Part shown: piece after piece, positions 39,760 through 50,484 of the stretch
Layout of the letters: each line of letters opens with the position of its first letter
Numbering within the stretch: the first letter of the stretch is position 1
Origin: Chroococcidiopsidaceae cyanobacterium YX2bin18
GTDB taxonomy: Bacteria; Cyanobacteriota; Cyanobacteriia; Cyanobacteriales; Chroococcidiopsidaceae
Direction: 5' to 3'
Assembly (NCBI GenBank): GCA_030446505.1
Contig: JAUJND010000002.1
Location: forward strand, 1-64,000
Length of the DNA: 64,000 bases
Notes under the pieces: generated by a model
What the model saw: the letters and a program-made list of their open reading frames with translations, nothing else
Database searches by the model: none
Told to the model about the DNA's origin: nothing
Translations under genes and position numbers: made by a program

Positions 39760-39929
39760 AAATAAGCTCCTTTGACAACTATTACTAGCTGAACTACTAA
39801 CAAAGCTTGAATTGTAGTTGAAAAGCAACAGAATAATTGCCTTTACCTAAGATATCAAATGCTTAAATTTATTGGCTGGGATTAAAATCTATAAATCATC
39901 CATCTTAAGTGCAAGATAGCAGAAATGTA

Positions 39930-40220
39930 TTACTCAGCATTAAGAATTTTTGGCACTTTGAAAAAGTCACCTTCTTGTTCAGGCGCACTTCTAAGGATGG
40001 CTTCGCGATCGCTATAAGGTTGCAACTCGTCTTGTCGCGTCACGTTACTAACATCAATTGCTCGTGTAGTAGGTTGCACATCAGTAACATCCAGTTCACT
40101 CAACTGAGCAAAATAATCTAAAATACTGCCTAATTGAGTTGTAAATTGCTCCTCTTGTTCAGGTGGCAGTTCTAACCGAGCGAGATGGGCAACTTTACGA
40201 ACTTGTTCGCGGTCAATCAT
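39930..40220 (-). CDS. gatC: Asp/Glu-tRNA amidotransferase subunit C
   Basis: 96 residues, intact. [20 protein letters not shown] and [15 protein letters not shown] are typical GatC, the small chain that wraps GatA to GatB in the GatCAB complex, which converts Glu-tRNA(Gln) and Asp-tRNA(Asn) to the amidated forms. The C-terminus ends [10 protein letters not shown], as in the family. Downstream of ycf3 on the same strand, separated by the hairpin repeat at 40232-40295. Confidence 0.93.
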   Translation of the reverse strand: MIDREQVRKVAHLARLELPPEQEEQFTTQLGSILDYFAQLSELDVTDVQPTTRAIDVSNVTRQDELQPYSDREAILRSAPEQEGDFFKVPKILNAE

Positions 40221-40231
40221 AAAAAAGCATG

Positions 40232-40295
40232 AATGATGAATTGATTAATTATCAATGATGAATTACAAATTTTTTAGATTCCATAATTCATCATT
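40232..40295. repeat. AATGATGAATT repeats forming a hairpin
   Basis: AATGATGAATTA at 40254-40265 pairs perfectly with TAATTCATCATT at 40284-40295 (12 bp, 18-base loop containing a T6 run). A direct copy AATGATGAATT lies at 40232-40242. It sits 14 bases after the repaired ycf3 stop, so it may end that transcript on the minus strand. Confidence 0.55.
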
Positions 40296-40309
40296 TAGCC
40301 TTTAGCCTA

Positions 40310-40823
40310 CTAAAATTCCCTGTGCAAGCGTCCAGTAGTTTTGAGCCAGTTTTGAGCCTCTAAATAATTATTAGGAGCAATGCTAATCGCTCGTTTCAAT
40401 AATCGGCTGCTTGATTAAACAATCTTTCCGCCGCGTCAGTGTCCCCTGCTTCCTTGAGTTTTTCCCTTGATAGTGGTAAATCACAGCAACGTTATTTAGT
40501 GCTTGGAGCAGGCGAGGATTACAGCTAATTCCCTGTTCATAGTATTCCAAAGCTTTTTCATGCTCACCATTGCTAGCATAAATTAGCCCCATGTTGTAGA
40601 GAATATAGCTGCGATCAAAGGGATCTTCCTCTAGTTCTAAGGCTTCGGTGTAATTATCTAAAGCTTCAGCGTATTCCCCATCTGCTTGAGCTGACATACC
40701 ATCACGGTAATAGGCAAAGGCTTCCTTTGCTTTTTTGTTAGTTGGCAGCATTTTGAGGATCATATCTGCCATAACAGTGAACGATTTGTCAATAAAATTG
40801 TCGTTTTTCTGAATTCTTGCCAT
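40310..40823 (-). CDS. ycf3: Photosystem I assembly protein Ycf3 (two frameshifts)
   Basis: TPR protein needed to assemble photosystem I at the thylakoid membrane. [20 protein letters not shown] and three TPR units ([55 protein letters not shown]) match Ycf3. The frame is lost in the A5 region near 40462, one base short. After repair it reads [22 protein letters not shown], then another base is missing near 40395, and then [24 protein letters not shown] to the stop at 40310. About 172 residues, the expected length. Both breaks look like sequence errors because the tail is fully conserved. Confidence 0.93.
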
Positions 40824-41154
40824 ACCAGCCTCTATATTGTTGACCTTTGGCTATGAGTCGTAATTGGATTATCGTATCTATTGATTATTGTAGTTGACAC
40901 CTAAGTTGCCGCGTTGTGTCTTTACTTGATTAAGTTTATCAACCAGCTAGGTATGAATCAGCAGGATCTAATTCGGTGTAATTGCTAGAGGAATTGCATC
41001 TTGGCAGTTCAAATCTTGAATCCACTAGACACGCTCAATAAAGACGGTAAGCAACAGACTAGATCGAACTATTTTTGGCGGAGGAAACAGAAGGCAGGTA
41101 TGCAGCTAAAAATCTAGACGCATTCTGCCAAATTACCACTTCCTGATGCTTTTA
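40824..41154. other. Intergenic region
   Basis: About 330 bases with no gene, RNA motif or strong hairpin that I can see; it must contain the ycf3 promoter. Confidence 0.4.
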
Positions 41155-41796
41155 TTAACTACGATGAGCAATTACAGCATAAAAAGGATCTCCCCCACCA
41201 CCAAACCACTGGAGGAAATTGGGAGCATTGGACTGACGAGTAATTATCTCTGGGGTACTAAATCCCGGTACGGACTCAAAGTAGCTTTTGACCAAATCGA
41301 CACGACTAGCTTCTGCTCCATCCCGCCATGCTTCAATTGCTTTTTGGTAAAACATCCGGTTAGAAAAGCTGATGATTACTACTCCACCTGGTTTGAGGAT
41401 GCGGTGAATTTCAGCAAATACAGCTTCCGGGTATTGTAAGTACTGAACAGAAACAGTATTGAGAACGGCATCAAAATCTTGATTCGGTAGGGGTAGCTGA
41501 GGATTTTGGTTGAGATCTTGGACAAAGTAATGATCTAGCCGTGGGTTACGGGCAAGTTCTTCAGCATTGAGTCCGTGTCCCTCAACATGGGCAAATTTCA
41601 GATCATCTGGTAGATGAGACACCCAACTGCTCATCATATCGAAGATGCGGGTGTTGGGCTTGAGGCGATCGCGGTACAAATCTGTCACCTGTTGAATAAA
41701 ACCTTGATCTACATGAGTAACAAGACGCGGTTCGGCATAAAACAGCTTGTCGTCGGAATCATCTAATTTTGTGCGTTGGTTCGGTCGCAGTGGCAT
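41155..41796 (-). CDS. SAM-dependent class I methyltransferase
   Basis: 213 residues, intact. NTRIFDMMSSWVSHLPDD holds motif I in a modified form (no GxGxG), FAHVEGHGLNAEEL the acidic loop, DFDAVLNTVSVQYLQYPEAV motif IV and EIHRILKPGGVVIISFSNRM motifs V-VI of the Methyltransf_11 type. The loose SAM loop is normal for a cyanobacterial group of such proteins. Substrate unknown. It lies 144 bases after the S9 peptidase on the same strand. Confidence 0.8.
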   Translation of the reverse strand: MPLRPNQRTKLDDSDDKLFYAEPRLVTHVDQGFIQQVTDLYRDRLKPNTRIFDMMSSWVSHLPDDLKFAHVEGHGLNAEELARNPRLDHYFVQDLNQNPQLPLPNQDFDAVLNTVSVQYLQYPEAVFAEIHRILKPGGVVIISFSNRMFYQKAIEAWRDGAEASRVDLVKSYFESVPGFSTPEIITRQSNAPNFLQWFGGGGDPFYAVIAHRS

Positions 41797-41940
41797 GAGT
41801 AGGAAGTGGTAATAGCAATATCTTTCTAGTTTAGAAAAATTACGAAGTGTAAAGAGAATGTACCGCTCTGCAATCGCAAGATTACAAGAGCGGTTTTCAG
41901 TTTAATCAGGGAAATTATTTGTTGTTAGCTTAAATAGAAA

Positions 41941-43824
41941 TCAACTAACACTGCCTGAATGACCTGGAATGTCTCCCATCGGTTCAAATCGACCTCCCAA
42001 GTATTTTGCCAAAAACTCCTCTGCTTTGGCAAAGAAGTGCAAGCGATTTTCTGGACGGGCAAAGCCGTGTCCCTCGTCGGAATAAAGGGCGTATTCCACT
42101 GGTTTCCCAGCTTGGTGCATTGCGGCAACAATTTGCTCACTTTCCGCCTGCTTCACTCGTGGATCATTAGCACCCTGTCCAATCAACAAAGGTTTTTGAA
42201 TCTGGTCAGCAAAAAAGAGCGGCGATCGCGACTTTAAAAATTCCGCTTCTGTTTCCAAGTCACCTAACCGATGGGCAAACATCGCTTTCATTGGTGCCCA
42301 GTATGGCGGGATACTTTGCATCAGTGTCACTAGGTTGCTAGGACCAACAATATCTACACCAGCTGCAAAAACATCTGGTGTGAAGGTTAGTCCTACTAAA
42401 GTGGCATAGCCTCCATATGATCCACCCATAATTGCAATTTTGTTCCGGTCAGCAATACTTTCTGCCAGCCAGTTAACAGCATCAATTAAGTCATCGTGCA
42501 TCTTAGCCCCCCACTCTCGATTAGCAGCGTTGAGGAAATCTTTGCCGTAGCCTGTAGAACCGCGAAAATTCACTTGCAGCACTGCATAGCCACGATTCGC
42601 CAGCCACTGTACAATCGGACTGTACCCCCAAGTATCCCGCGCCCAAGGACCACCGTGGACTAAAAGTACCGCAGGCAACTGCGTCGGAGTGCCTACTGGT
42701 GTTGTGAGGTAGCCGTGGATGGTCAACCCGTCCCGCGCTTGGTAAGAAATTGGTTGCATGGGCACAAGTGGCAATTCTTCTAGTTTTGGTTGATTGCTAA
42801 ATAGCAATGTGCTGGTTTTTGACTCGCGGTTATAGGCGTAGTAGTAAACAGGACCATTATCAGTCGCATAAGCAACTAGCCAGGTATGGTCAGCAAGGGT
42901 GCGGCTACTGACGTTGAATTCTCCAGGGCGTACTTGAGCGATCGCCTCAAAATCAGCAGCAATGCTTTGGTCAAGAATTTGCCACTCTTGTTTATCTCTG
43001 TAGAAAGAGACTGCCTGAATAACTCGTTCAGTCGGGTGGATCAAGATGCCACCGACATCATACTGAGAGTCCTCAGCGATAACAGTTTCCTGACTCTTTG
43101 CTAGATCAAGGGCAATCAAACGTTGGGCGTTTGCCTCGTGACTACCGACTAGATAAAGGATTTGATTATCGGCAGAAAAGCTGACTGCATAGCCTTCGTC
43201 GTCTGCTCCCCAGTGTCTCAAGGTTGACCACGATGCTTCTCTAAATAACAGGTCATAACCACCATCAGCAGTTGTGGCGATCGCTGCCCGCACTTGGAAC
43301 TGAGCATCAGCTGTCCAAGCGACTATATTACCGGGGTTTTCCGTGTCGAACTCAACCGCACCATTTTTGAGGTTAATTCGATAAACATCGTGCTTACGCC
43401 GATCTTGTAAGTTTAGACCCACCAGCATTTCATCAGGAAAGTTGGGGTCAAGTGCTATTGGTTGAGCTTGAATGCCTTGGAACGGTGTCAAGTCACGGAC
43501 GATATTTAAGTTAATGTTTACTGAGTAAAAGTGCCAGTTTTCATCACCATCAGAGTCTTGGAGATAAATCAACTGTTCGCCGTCATAAGTCCAGAAGTAA
43601 ATTCGGATGCCACGCTTTTGATCGTTTGTTAGTTGGCGTTCGTCTTGCTGCCCTACTGTTTGCAGCCATACTTGCAAGACATTCTTCTCGTCGGGAGCAA
43701 TGTATGTCAGGTACTTGCCATCAGGTGAAATTCGCGGACTGGTTCGCTCTGGATTACCGAAAAGAATCTCGCGCGGAATCAACGGCGGCAGTTGGGTAGC
43801 TGATTGAAGGGTTGCAGACTGCAT
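41941..43824 (-). CDS. S9-family serine peptidase (acyl-aminoacyl/prolyl oligopeptidase type)
   Basis: 627 residues, intact. An N-terminal beta-propeller with repeated blades (SPRISPDGKYLTYIAPDE, YFWTYDGEQLIYLQDSDGDE) is followed by the alpha/beta-hydrolase domain with LPAVLLVHGGPWARDTWG, the nucleophile in MGGSYGGYATL, the aspartate in GANDPRVKQAES and the histidine in SDEGHGFARPENRL. It hydrolyses short peptides or acyl-peptides. No signal peptide, so cytosolic. Start ATG 43824. Confidence 0.88.
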   Translation of the reverse strand: MQSATLQSATQLPPLIPREILFGNPERTSPRISPDGKYLTYIAPDEKNVLQVWLQTVGQQDERQLTNDQKRGIRIYFWTYDGEQLIYLQDSDGDENWHFYSVNINLNIVRDLTPFQGIQAQPIALDPNFPDEMLVGLNLQDRRKHDVYRINLKNGAVEFDTENPGNIVAWTADAQFQVRAAIATTADGGYDLLFREASWSTLRHWGADDEGYAVSFSADNQILYLVGSHEANAQRLIALDLAKSQETVIAEDSQYDVGGILIHPTERVIQAVSFYRDKQEWQILDQSIAADFEAIAQVRPGEFNVSSRTLADHTWLVAYATDNGPVYYYAYNRESKTSTLLFSNQPKLEELPLVPMQPISYQARDGLTIHGYLTTPVGTPTQLPAVLLVHGGPWARDTWGYSPIVQWLANRGYAVLQVNFRGSTGYGKDFLNAANREWGAKMHDDLIDAVNWLAESIADRNKIAIMGGSYGGYATLVGLTFTPDVFAAGVDIVGPSNLVTLMQSIPPYWAPMKAMFAHRLGDLETEAEFLKSRSPLFFADQIQKPLLIGQGANDPRVKQAESEQIVAAMHQAGKPVEYALYSDEGHGFARPENRLHFFAKAEEFLAKYLGGRFEPMGDIPGHSGSVS

Positions 43825-43993
43825 TGTGACTTATGTATAACTATCTTTATCTATTGTCACAGATCGATTCAACAGCACATCTACACAGGTACTTTGTTAT
43901 AAGTGTATGCATTATGTTTAAATGCAAAGATGGGCGCGGTTGACACAACCCATCTCCTGATTACCGCCATATCTCAATCAAACCCATAACAGC

Positions 43994-45661
43994 TTACTCA
44001 CAACCAATCTTTGAGCCTGTGCCAGTGGATTGAAGGCAAGTGTCGGTTCCGGAGCCGCCGTTAAAGGTATCATTGTCCGGTCCTCCTCCGAGAAAGTCGT
44101 TGCCATTGCCACCGGAGATCCTATCGCTACCTTTGCTGCCATAGATTGTGTCATTACCATCCTCGCCAGAAATCGCATCAATGCCACTGCTGCCTTGAAT
44201 TACGTCGTTACCAGCACCGCCTGTGATCGAGTCATTGCCTGCATCACCGTAGATCAGATCGCTGCCGCCGCCGCTGTTGATCGTGTCATTGCCTCCTAAG
44301 CCACAGATCACATCATTGCCGTTAGTACCGCGCAGGGTATCGTTGCCGGGACTACCAGTAATTGTGCAAGCTCTCCGGCTCGTGATTAGGTAGATGTCGC
44401 CAGTGAAGTAATCTGCTAGGTACAAGTTACCAACTTGATCTTCACCGAAGCTACTAATGCCATGCTCAGTGTCACGCAAAAGCTTGTTTTGCCAGACGTT
44501 GCCATTGCGCTTCAAGCCCCAGATTTTTCCGTTAACGAAATCTGCGTAAAAATAAACGCCATACATCTCCAGATAATTTTGCCCACGGTAAATTACACCA
44601 CCAGTAATCGAGCTACCTTGTGAATGATTATATTCAGCTATCGGTAGCGCCAAACCTGTGCGATCGCACGTTGTCGTGTTAAAACAGTGCGCTCCTTCCA
44701 TAATTTTCCAGCCATAGTTTTTGCCGCCGTTGCTGGAAGATGCCTCAAAATCAATTTCTTCGTAAGCATTCTGCCCTACGTCACCGATATAAAGATTGCC
44801 CTGCTGTCGGTCAAAGGAGAAGCGGAACGGATTGCGTAACCCAAGCGCCCAAATTTCGGGACGGTAGCCAGGGGTTTGTCTGAACGGATTGCTGGCAGGG
44901 ATAGCATAAGGGGCAACCTTAGACTCAACATCAATCCGTAACATCTTACCCAGCAGAGAATCGCGATTCTGTCCGTTGTTTAACGGATCTCCAGCACCAC
45001 CGCCATCTCACGTGCCGATATACAAGTAACCATCAGGACCAAAGGCTAGTTGACCACCATTATGATTTGGGAACTGCTGATGATTGATCGTCAGTATGAC
45101 TTCTTGATTGCTATTGGCTACATCTGGGTTGGCGCTAAGGCGATAGCGGGCAACCACAATGTTGCCGGATACATTGGTGTAGTATACGTAGAAGTATTTT
45201 TTGCTGGCATAATTAGGCGGAAACGCAACACTGAGCAACCCCCGCTCACCGCTAAAACTTACGCGGCTAGTGATATCAAGGAAAGGTTGACTCAGGAGAA
45301 CGCCGTTTTTAACAATCCGAATCCGCCCACTTTGTTCTACTACAAATATTCGACCGCTGCGATCGTCAGCGTGGGTAATGTGTACTGGTTGACTCAATCC
45401 ACTCACACGTTTGGTTAGGGAGATTGTTGGCCAGTCAGAACTTGTTGCTTGGGCAACTACTGTTGCAGGCTTGGAAAATACGTTTCCCAGGGTGTTGTTG
45501 GAGCCAGGCTTACTGCCGCTACTAGACTTAGGTAAGGTGGTAGGTGCATTTGCTGCTAGACGCGGGACAACCTCCGTTCCTTGAACTGGGGGAGCGCCTA
45601 AAGCTACCGATTGTGCAGTTAGCAGCAGTGCGCTTAAATAAGCTAATTTGTTCTTACTCAT
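43994..45661 (-). CDS. PQQ-type sugar dehydrogenase with RTX repeats, internal stop
   Basis: A signal peptide (LAYLSALLLTAQSVALG), a Ser/Pro-rich linker, then the soluble aldose dehydrogenase beta-propeller (GSDH): RIFVVEQSGRIRIV, GERGLLSVAFPPNY, FPNHNGGQLAFGPDGYLYIG and ALGLRNPFRFSFD. In-frame TGA at 45008-45010 breaks it where the family has GTGDGG; GGA to TGA is one substitution, and the frame continues unchanged. The C-terminus has about seven GGxGNDxxx calcium repeats (GGAGNDVIQG, GGNGNDFLGG). It likely oxidises sugars outside the cell or at the surface. The stop may be real or an error. Confidence 0.8.
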
Positions 45662-46314
45662 AATTACACCTTTTTTGAAGTGAGTTAATGTGTCATTTTA
45701 AAAACGGAAAATTAAGGTTATTTTAATCAATGGTTAATATTGAGTTTAAACATAAAATTATAGTTATTTAAGGTAAAAATCTATGTCTTTTCTTAATGAA
45801 GCAGTATACATTCTAAAACTTTAGATTTGTTCTAAAGAGCGTAACTTTTATTCTTAAATTAGCTAGAAATACAGTAGAATCTAAGGTATAAAAAGTAATA
45901 GCGATGCAGCCGTATTGTATCAAAATCAATTAATATTTTAGAAAGAAATTATGTATATTTTCTAGTCAAAAAACATATAAAACCATACTAACTAGTTGAC
46001 TTAATTCAAGCTTAACTTTTTAGCGTAAATATTGAAATTACTACAAAATTCAGCAACGAGTTAAAAATGTTTACTGCTGTAATTTACCTTGCCAAGGTAG
46101 CCAGCAATTTCTCATATAGCAATCTGATCTGATTTGTGGGATGGGCATCCTGCCTGTTCAGGAACCAGAAGCCTGCACCACATTCATAAATGAAATAGGA
46201 CTGCTATAGTGCTGCACCAAAAATAGTTGAGCTTATTTCTCGCGATCGCTAGTTCAGGTAAAATTTCTTGCTTCCCCATAAAATTAAATCGTTGATCCTG
46301 AATAAGAGAAAACT
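45662..46314. other. AT-rich intergenic region
   Basis: About 650 bases upstream of the divergent sugar dehydrogenase and phhB genes. Apart from the inverted-repeat element at 46115-46208 and a HIP1-like site near 46240 I see nothing. Confidence 0.45.
46115..46208. repeat. Miniature inverted-repeat element, second of the TATAGCA family
   Basis: 94 bp bounded by TATAGCAATC and, inverted, TATAGCAGTCC, with partial pairing on to a CCAC/GTGG pair further inside. The outer bases match those of the element at 6335-6458, but the interiors differ. Confidence 0.5.
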
Positions 46315-46656
46315 ATGGAAGCTCTAACGCAACAAAAGTGTACTGCCTGCCATAAGGATGCACCGCGCGTAACCGAATCAGAAATCGCTCAACTCAAGCC
46401 TCAGATTCCAGAGTGGAACATGGTGGATGTTGATGGAGAACCGCATCTGGAACGCACGTATCGGTTTCCAGATTTTAAAACGGCACTAGCATTTACGTTA
46501 TCAGTTGGTGAAGCAGCTGAAGAAGAAGGGCATCACCCAGCATTACTAACTGAGTGGGGCAAAGTCAAGGTAGCTTGGTGGACTCACGCTATCCACGGGC
46601 TGCATAGAAATGATTTTATTATGGCGGCAAAAACTGATGTGATCGCCATGCGGTAG
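46315..46656 (+). CDS. phhB: Pterin-4a-carbinolamine dehydratase
   Basis: 113 residues, intact. The core [20 protein letters not shown] followed by WTH is the PCD/DCoH signature (HHP...WTH). It dehydrates 4a-hydroxytetrahydrobiopterin to recycle the pterin, or serves tetrahydrofolate-related pterin metabolism in organisms without aromatic hydroxylases. A CxxC pair (CTACHK) at residues 9-12 is typical of cyanobacterial members. Convergent with thiC, with a shared hairpin. Confidence 0.92.
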   Translation: MEALTQQKCTACHKDAPRVTESEIAQLKPQIPEWNMVDVDGEPHLERTYRFPDFKTALAFTLSVGEAAEEEGHHPALLTEWGKVKVAWWTHAIHGLHRNDFIMAAKTDVIAMR

Positions 46657-46717
46657 CTTTCTTAGAGCATTGCCATACAATTTATCCGAAACAAGTAACA
46701 CAACAGAGCTAAAACCC

Positions 46718-46750
46718 CAAGGCAGTTTGTGTGAATAACAAACTGCCTTG
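46718..46750. terminator. Bidirectional terminator hairpin between phhB and thiC
   Basis: A perfect 13-bp stem, CAAGGCAGTTTGT at 46718-46730 with its complement at 46738-46750, and a 7-base loop. On the minus strand it is followed by GGGGTTTT, so it most likely ends the thiC transcript; on the plus strand no T run follows. Confidence 0.75.
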
Positions 46751-46780
46751 TAAGTCAATTCTATGGGGATTTATAGGCAG

Positions 46781-48256
<1,476 letters not shown>

Positions 48257-48391
48257 GTTGAAGATTGTAGCACTTGAGTTAGAGCTAAATTCAAGCAAGT
48301 CAACAAATGTTGATGGAGATAGTAATGGGCTGGGGACTGTAACTGATGTCATAATAAACATCAAGTTAATCATCACGATAAAAATGCCTGG

Positions 48392-48667
48392 ATGGAAAAT
48401 CGCAATGTCCGGACAACGTTGACTTTACCAATTGAGCTTCTAGAAGCAACTGATCGCGCTGTGCGGGAAGGTAAAGCTCGCAGCCGAAATGAGTTTGTTG
48501 CCCTTGCCCTACGTCGTGAATTAACGGCGCAAAAACGGGTTGAGATTGACGTTGCTTTTGCAGCAATGGCTGATGATGCTGAGTATCAAGCAGAAGTTGT
48601 GATGATGAGTAATGAATTTGCTACAGCTGATTGGGAAGCGTTTCAGATAGGTGAATCTCAGCCGTGA
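48392..48667 (+). CDS. mazE: MazE-like ribbon-helix-helix antitoxin
   Basis: 91 residues. The N-terminal RTTLTLPIELLEATDRAVRE and GKARSRNEFVALALRREL form a ribbon-helix-helix DNA-binding fold; the acidic C-terminus (MADDAEYQAEVVMMSNEF, EAFQIGE) would wrap and block the toxin. The stop overlaps the toxin start by four bases (GTGA), so the two are translationally coupled. It is expected to repress its own promoter together with MazF. Start ATG 48392; no clear Shine-Dalgarno sequence. Confidence 0.85.
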   Translation: MENRNVRTTLTLPIELLEATDRAVREGKARSRNEFVALALRRELTAQKRVEIDVAFAAMADDAEYQAEVVMMSNEFATADWEAFQIGESQP

Positions 48668-49023
48668 GGCGAGGGGAAGTCTATGATGCTCGTCTTGATC
48701 CAACTGAAGGTTCTGAGCAGGCAGGAATTAGACCTGTAATTATTGTCAGTCGTGATGCCATTAATGCAACAAGTCAAGTTGTATTGGCAATTCCCTGTAC
48801 GACTTATCGCCCCGGAAGGCGGATATATCCCAGTCAGGTACTATTAAGAGCACCTGATGGTGGACTAAATCAAGACTCGTTAGCGATGGGGGAGCAAGTC
48901 CGTACTCTAGCTAAAACTCGTTTTTTAGGTCTGCGTGGGATGCTCTCATTGTCATCTTTGGCTCAGCTAGAGCGGGCGTTACTAATTGCTTTAGATTTGC
49001 CTGGGCAAGTAGAGTTTGAATGA
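48664..49023 (+). CDS. mazF: MazF/PemK-family toxin endoribonuclease
   Basis: 119 residues from GTG 48664. MRRGEVYDARLDPTEGSEQAG, RPVIIVSRDAIN and VVLAIPCTTYRPG match the SH3-like barrel of MazF, including the RGEV/DLD-like start and the conserved R-P-(V/I). The toxin cuts mRNA at short sequences. It forms a type II module with the gene before it and ends 33 bases from the convergent winged-helix gene. Confidence 0.9.
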   Translation: MRRGEVYDARLDPTEGSEQAGIRPVIIVSRDAINATSQVVLAIPCTTYRPGRRIYPSQVLLRAPDGGLNQDSLAMGEQVRTLAKTRFLGLRGMLSLSSLAQLERALLIALDLPGQVEFE

Positions 49024-49056
49024 ACTGGTGCGATCGCCAGGAGTTTGATATTTTTA

Positions 49057-49566
49057 CTAAGAGACGTCAGCAGTTCTCTGTACAAGAAATTGACATCCTG
49101 CGTCGCTGATTTCCCAAAACCCTATTTGGGAATCATTCCTTAAGAGTACATCCTTGACCATTTGCTCACCTGCCGCGCTAAACCTGTTGTGCCAACGAAG
49201 ATTGTTGTTTCGATTTGTATAAGGCTGCGATTGACGGTCTACTTCCTTCAACACCCCTTTCATCAACTGCTCCACTCGCACTAGTAAATCCTTCTTCTTT
49301 GCTGATCCGCCGACCTCATCAAGAGCTTTCAGAATAGGAAAGTAGTAATCTTTTGCAGTTGTAGGCTTCTCCCGCCGTGGGCAATCTGGACTATACGGTT
49401 GCTCAGGTAAGTTATTGTTTTCCGGTTCTATATCGGGTAGCACTTCGGGTATTATCTCAGCAGCTAATGCTTCAAGCTGTTCCCAATCTTCTACTTTTAA
49501 CTTGTTGCAGACTAATTGCTCCATTACAACAACCGTCGAATCAATTCCTGGATCTGATGGACGCAT
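49057..49566 (-). CDS. Winged-helix (Mrr_N-like) protein of a restriction-like pair
   Basis: 169 residues, intact. The first 70 residues form an acidic, variable N-terminus. The rest, KDYYFPILKALDEVGGSAKK, KDLLVRVEQLM, NNLRWHNRFSAAGEQMVKDV and QIGFWEISDAGCQFL, follows the winged-helix pattern of the N-terminal domain of Mrr-type restriction proteins (PF14338-like: R-W...R..aR..L...G....G.W.ls..G). There is no nuclease domain on this chain; the PD-(D/E)XK nuclease is in the gene directly upstream (33 bases). Together they look like a split restriction enzyme. Function inferred only. Confidence 0.6.
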   Translation of the reverse strand: MRPSDPGIDSTVVVMEQLVCNKLKVEDWEQLEALAAEIIPEVLPDIEPENNNLPEQPYSPDCPRREKPTTAKDYYFPILKALDEVGGSAKKKDLLVRVEQLMKGVLKEVDRQSQPYTNRNNNLRWHNRFSAAGEQMVKDVLLRNDSQIGFWEISDAGCQFLVQRTADVS

Positions 49567-49599
49567 GATAGATAAAACATCTTTGTGGGTGAGATTGTG

Positions 49600-50316
49600 T
49601 TAGTTCTTAATTTCTGCCAGACGTAGTACAGACTCCACGAAAATGCTTCGCAATTGGTGTGTTCTCTTTTCAGCCACAATGCTGTTTTCAATTTGCCGAA
49701 TATCAGGATCTCGGCGTCCCACCACGAAAAGCCCCAACGCATTCTCCCAACTGGGAATCTTCTTCTCAGAGGATATCAATCGGTCTACATAGCCTACAAG
49801 CTTGGAGATAGAAATCGTATGTACCTCGCTAGTTTTAACCTCGACAACTATGTGAAGGTCTTCTGCGGTTGATATCCAGTGTCCATCAAAACCGTTTTGT
49901 CCTTGAACACCTTGATAACGCCCATAGGTAACTTTAAATCCCAAGAAGTGTCCGAGGTGATTGACCAAATCTTGTAAAGCACGACTATATTGGATGCCTG
50001 AATTTTCCAAGCATTCCACAATGTAACCTCGGATCTGACTAACTTCTTTAACGTCCTCTTTCAAATGATTACGAAATCGTTCGCGAGCTGTATCCTCTCC
50101 CGGAGAGTCATCCAGCGTACCCATCCACTTCAAGAGTTTAGTTAAGGGGATACTCACTTTCTGCCCAAGTTGCCTATCAACTTTACTATTTTTGCTAGTT
50201 ATATTGTTAACCAGTTTACGTAATGATGAGAATTCGGGATCGTTAGGTAACTGCAATGGCAGCAGTTCCAACGTTGCCACTAACTTGATGTCATATACTG
50301 ATTTGGGGAAACACAA
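49600..50316 (-). CDS. PD-(D/E)XK nuclease, likely partner of the winged-helix protein
   Basis: 238 residues. The C-terminal half carries a PD-(D/E)XK core: FDGHWIS with D144, then LHIVVEVKTSE with E159 and K161, a following helix KLVGYVDRL, and a strand LGLFVVGRRDP. The N-terminal ~110 residues are helical (LKWMGTLDDSPGEDTARERF) and have no known match. The open frame begins with TTG 50316; GTG 50280 is another possibility. Read before the winged-helix gene with 33 bases between them. Similar domains occur in restriction endonucleases and other DNA-defence genes. Confidence 0.6.
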   Translation of the reverse strand: MCFPKSVYDIKLVATLELLPLQLPNDPEFSSLRKLVNNITSKNSKVDRQLGQKVSIPLTKLLKWMGTLDDSPGEDTARERFRNHLKEDVKEVSQIRGYIVECLENSGIQYSRALQDLVNHLGHFLGFKVTYGRYQGVQGQNGFDGHWISTAEDLHIVVEVKTSEVHTISISKLVGYVDRLISSEKKIPSWENALGLFVVGRRDPDIRQIENSIVAEKRTHQLRSIFVESVLRLAEIKN

Positions 50317-50484
50317 TCACACTCAATCTTTCCCAAAAATTGCGTTGGCAGGGATGCTCAAAACGGCGATCATACCCCAACACCACAAGTGCGATCGCCT
50401 AGTCAAAAAGAAGCAAAGACTGGCGATTAGATATGATTGTGTAGGCTAACACTTGTCACCTTAACAGGACAATTCCAAATCTCA

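Noticed and set aside
41146-41439. 97-residue plus-strand frame
   Set aside because: Antisense shadow of the methyltransferase gene.
44030-44299. Plus-strand frame rich in Ala/Val
   Set aside because: Antisense of the RTX calcium repeats, whose regular codons leave the other strand open.
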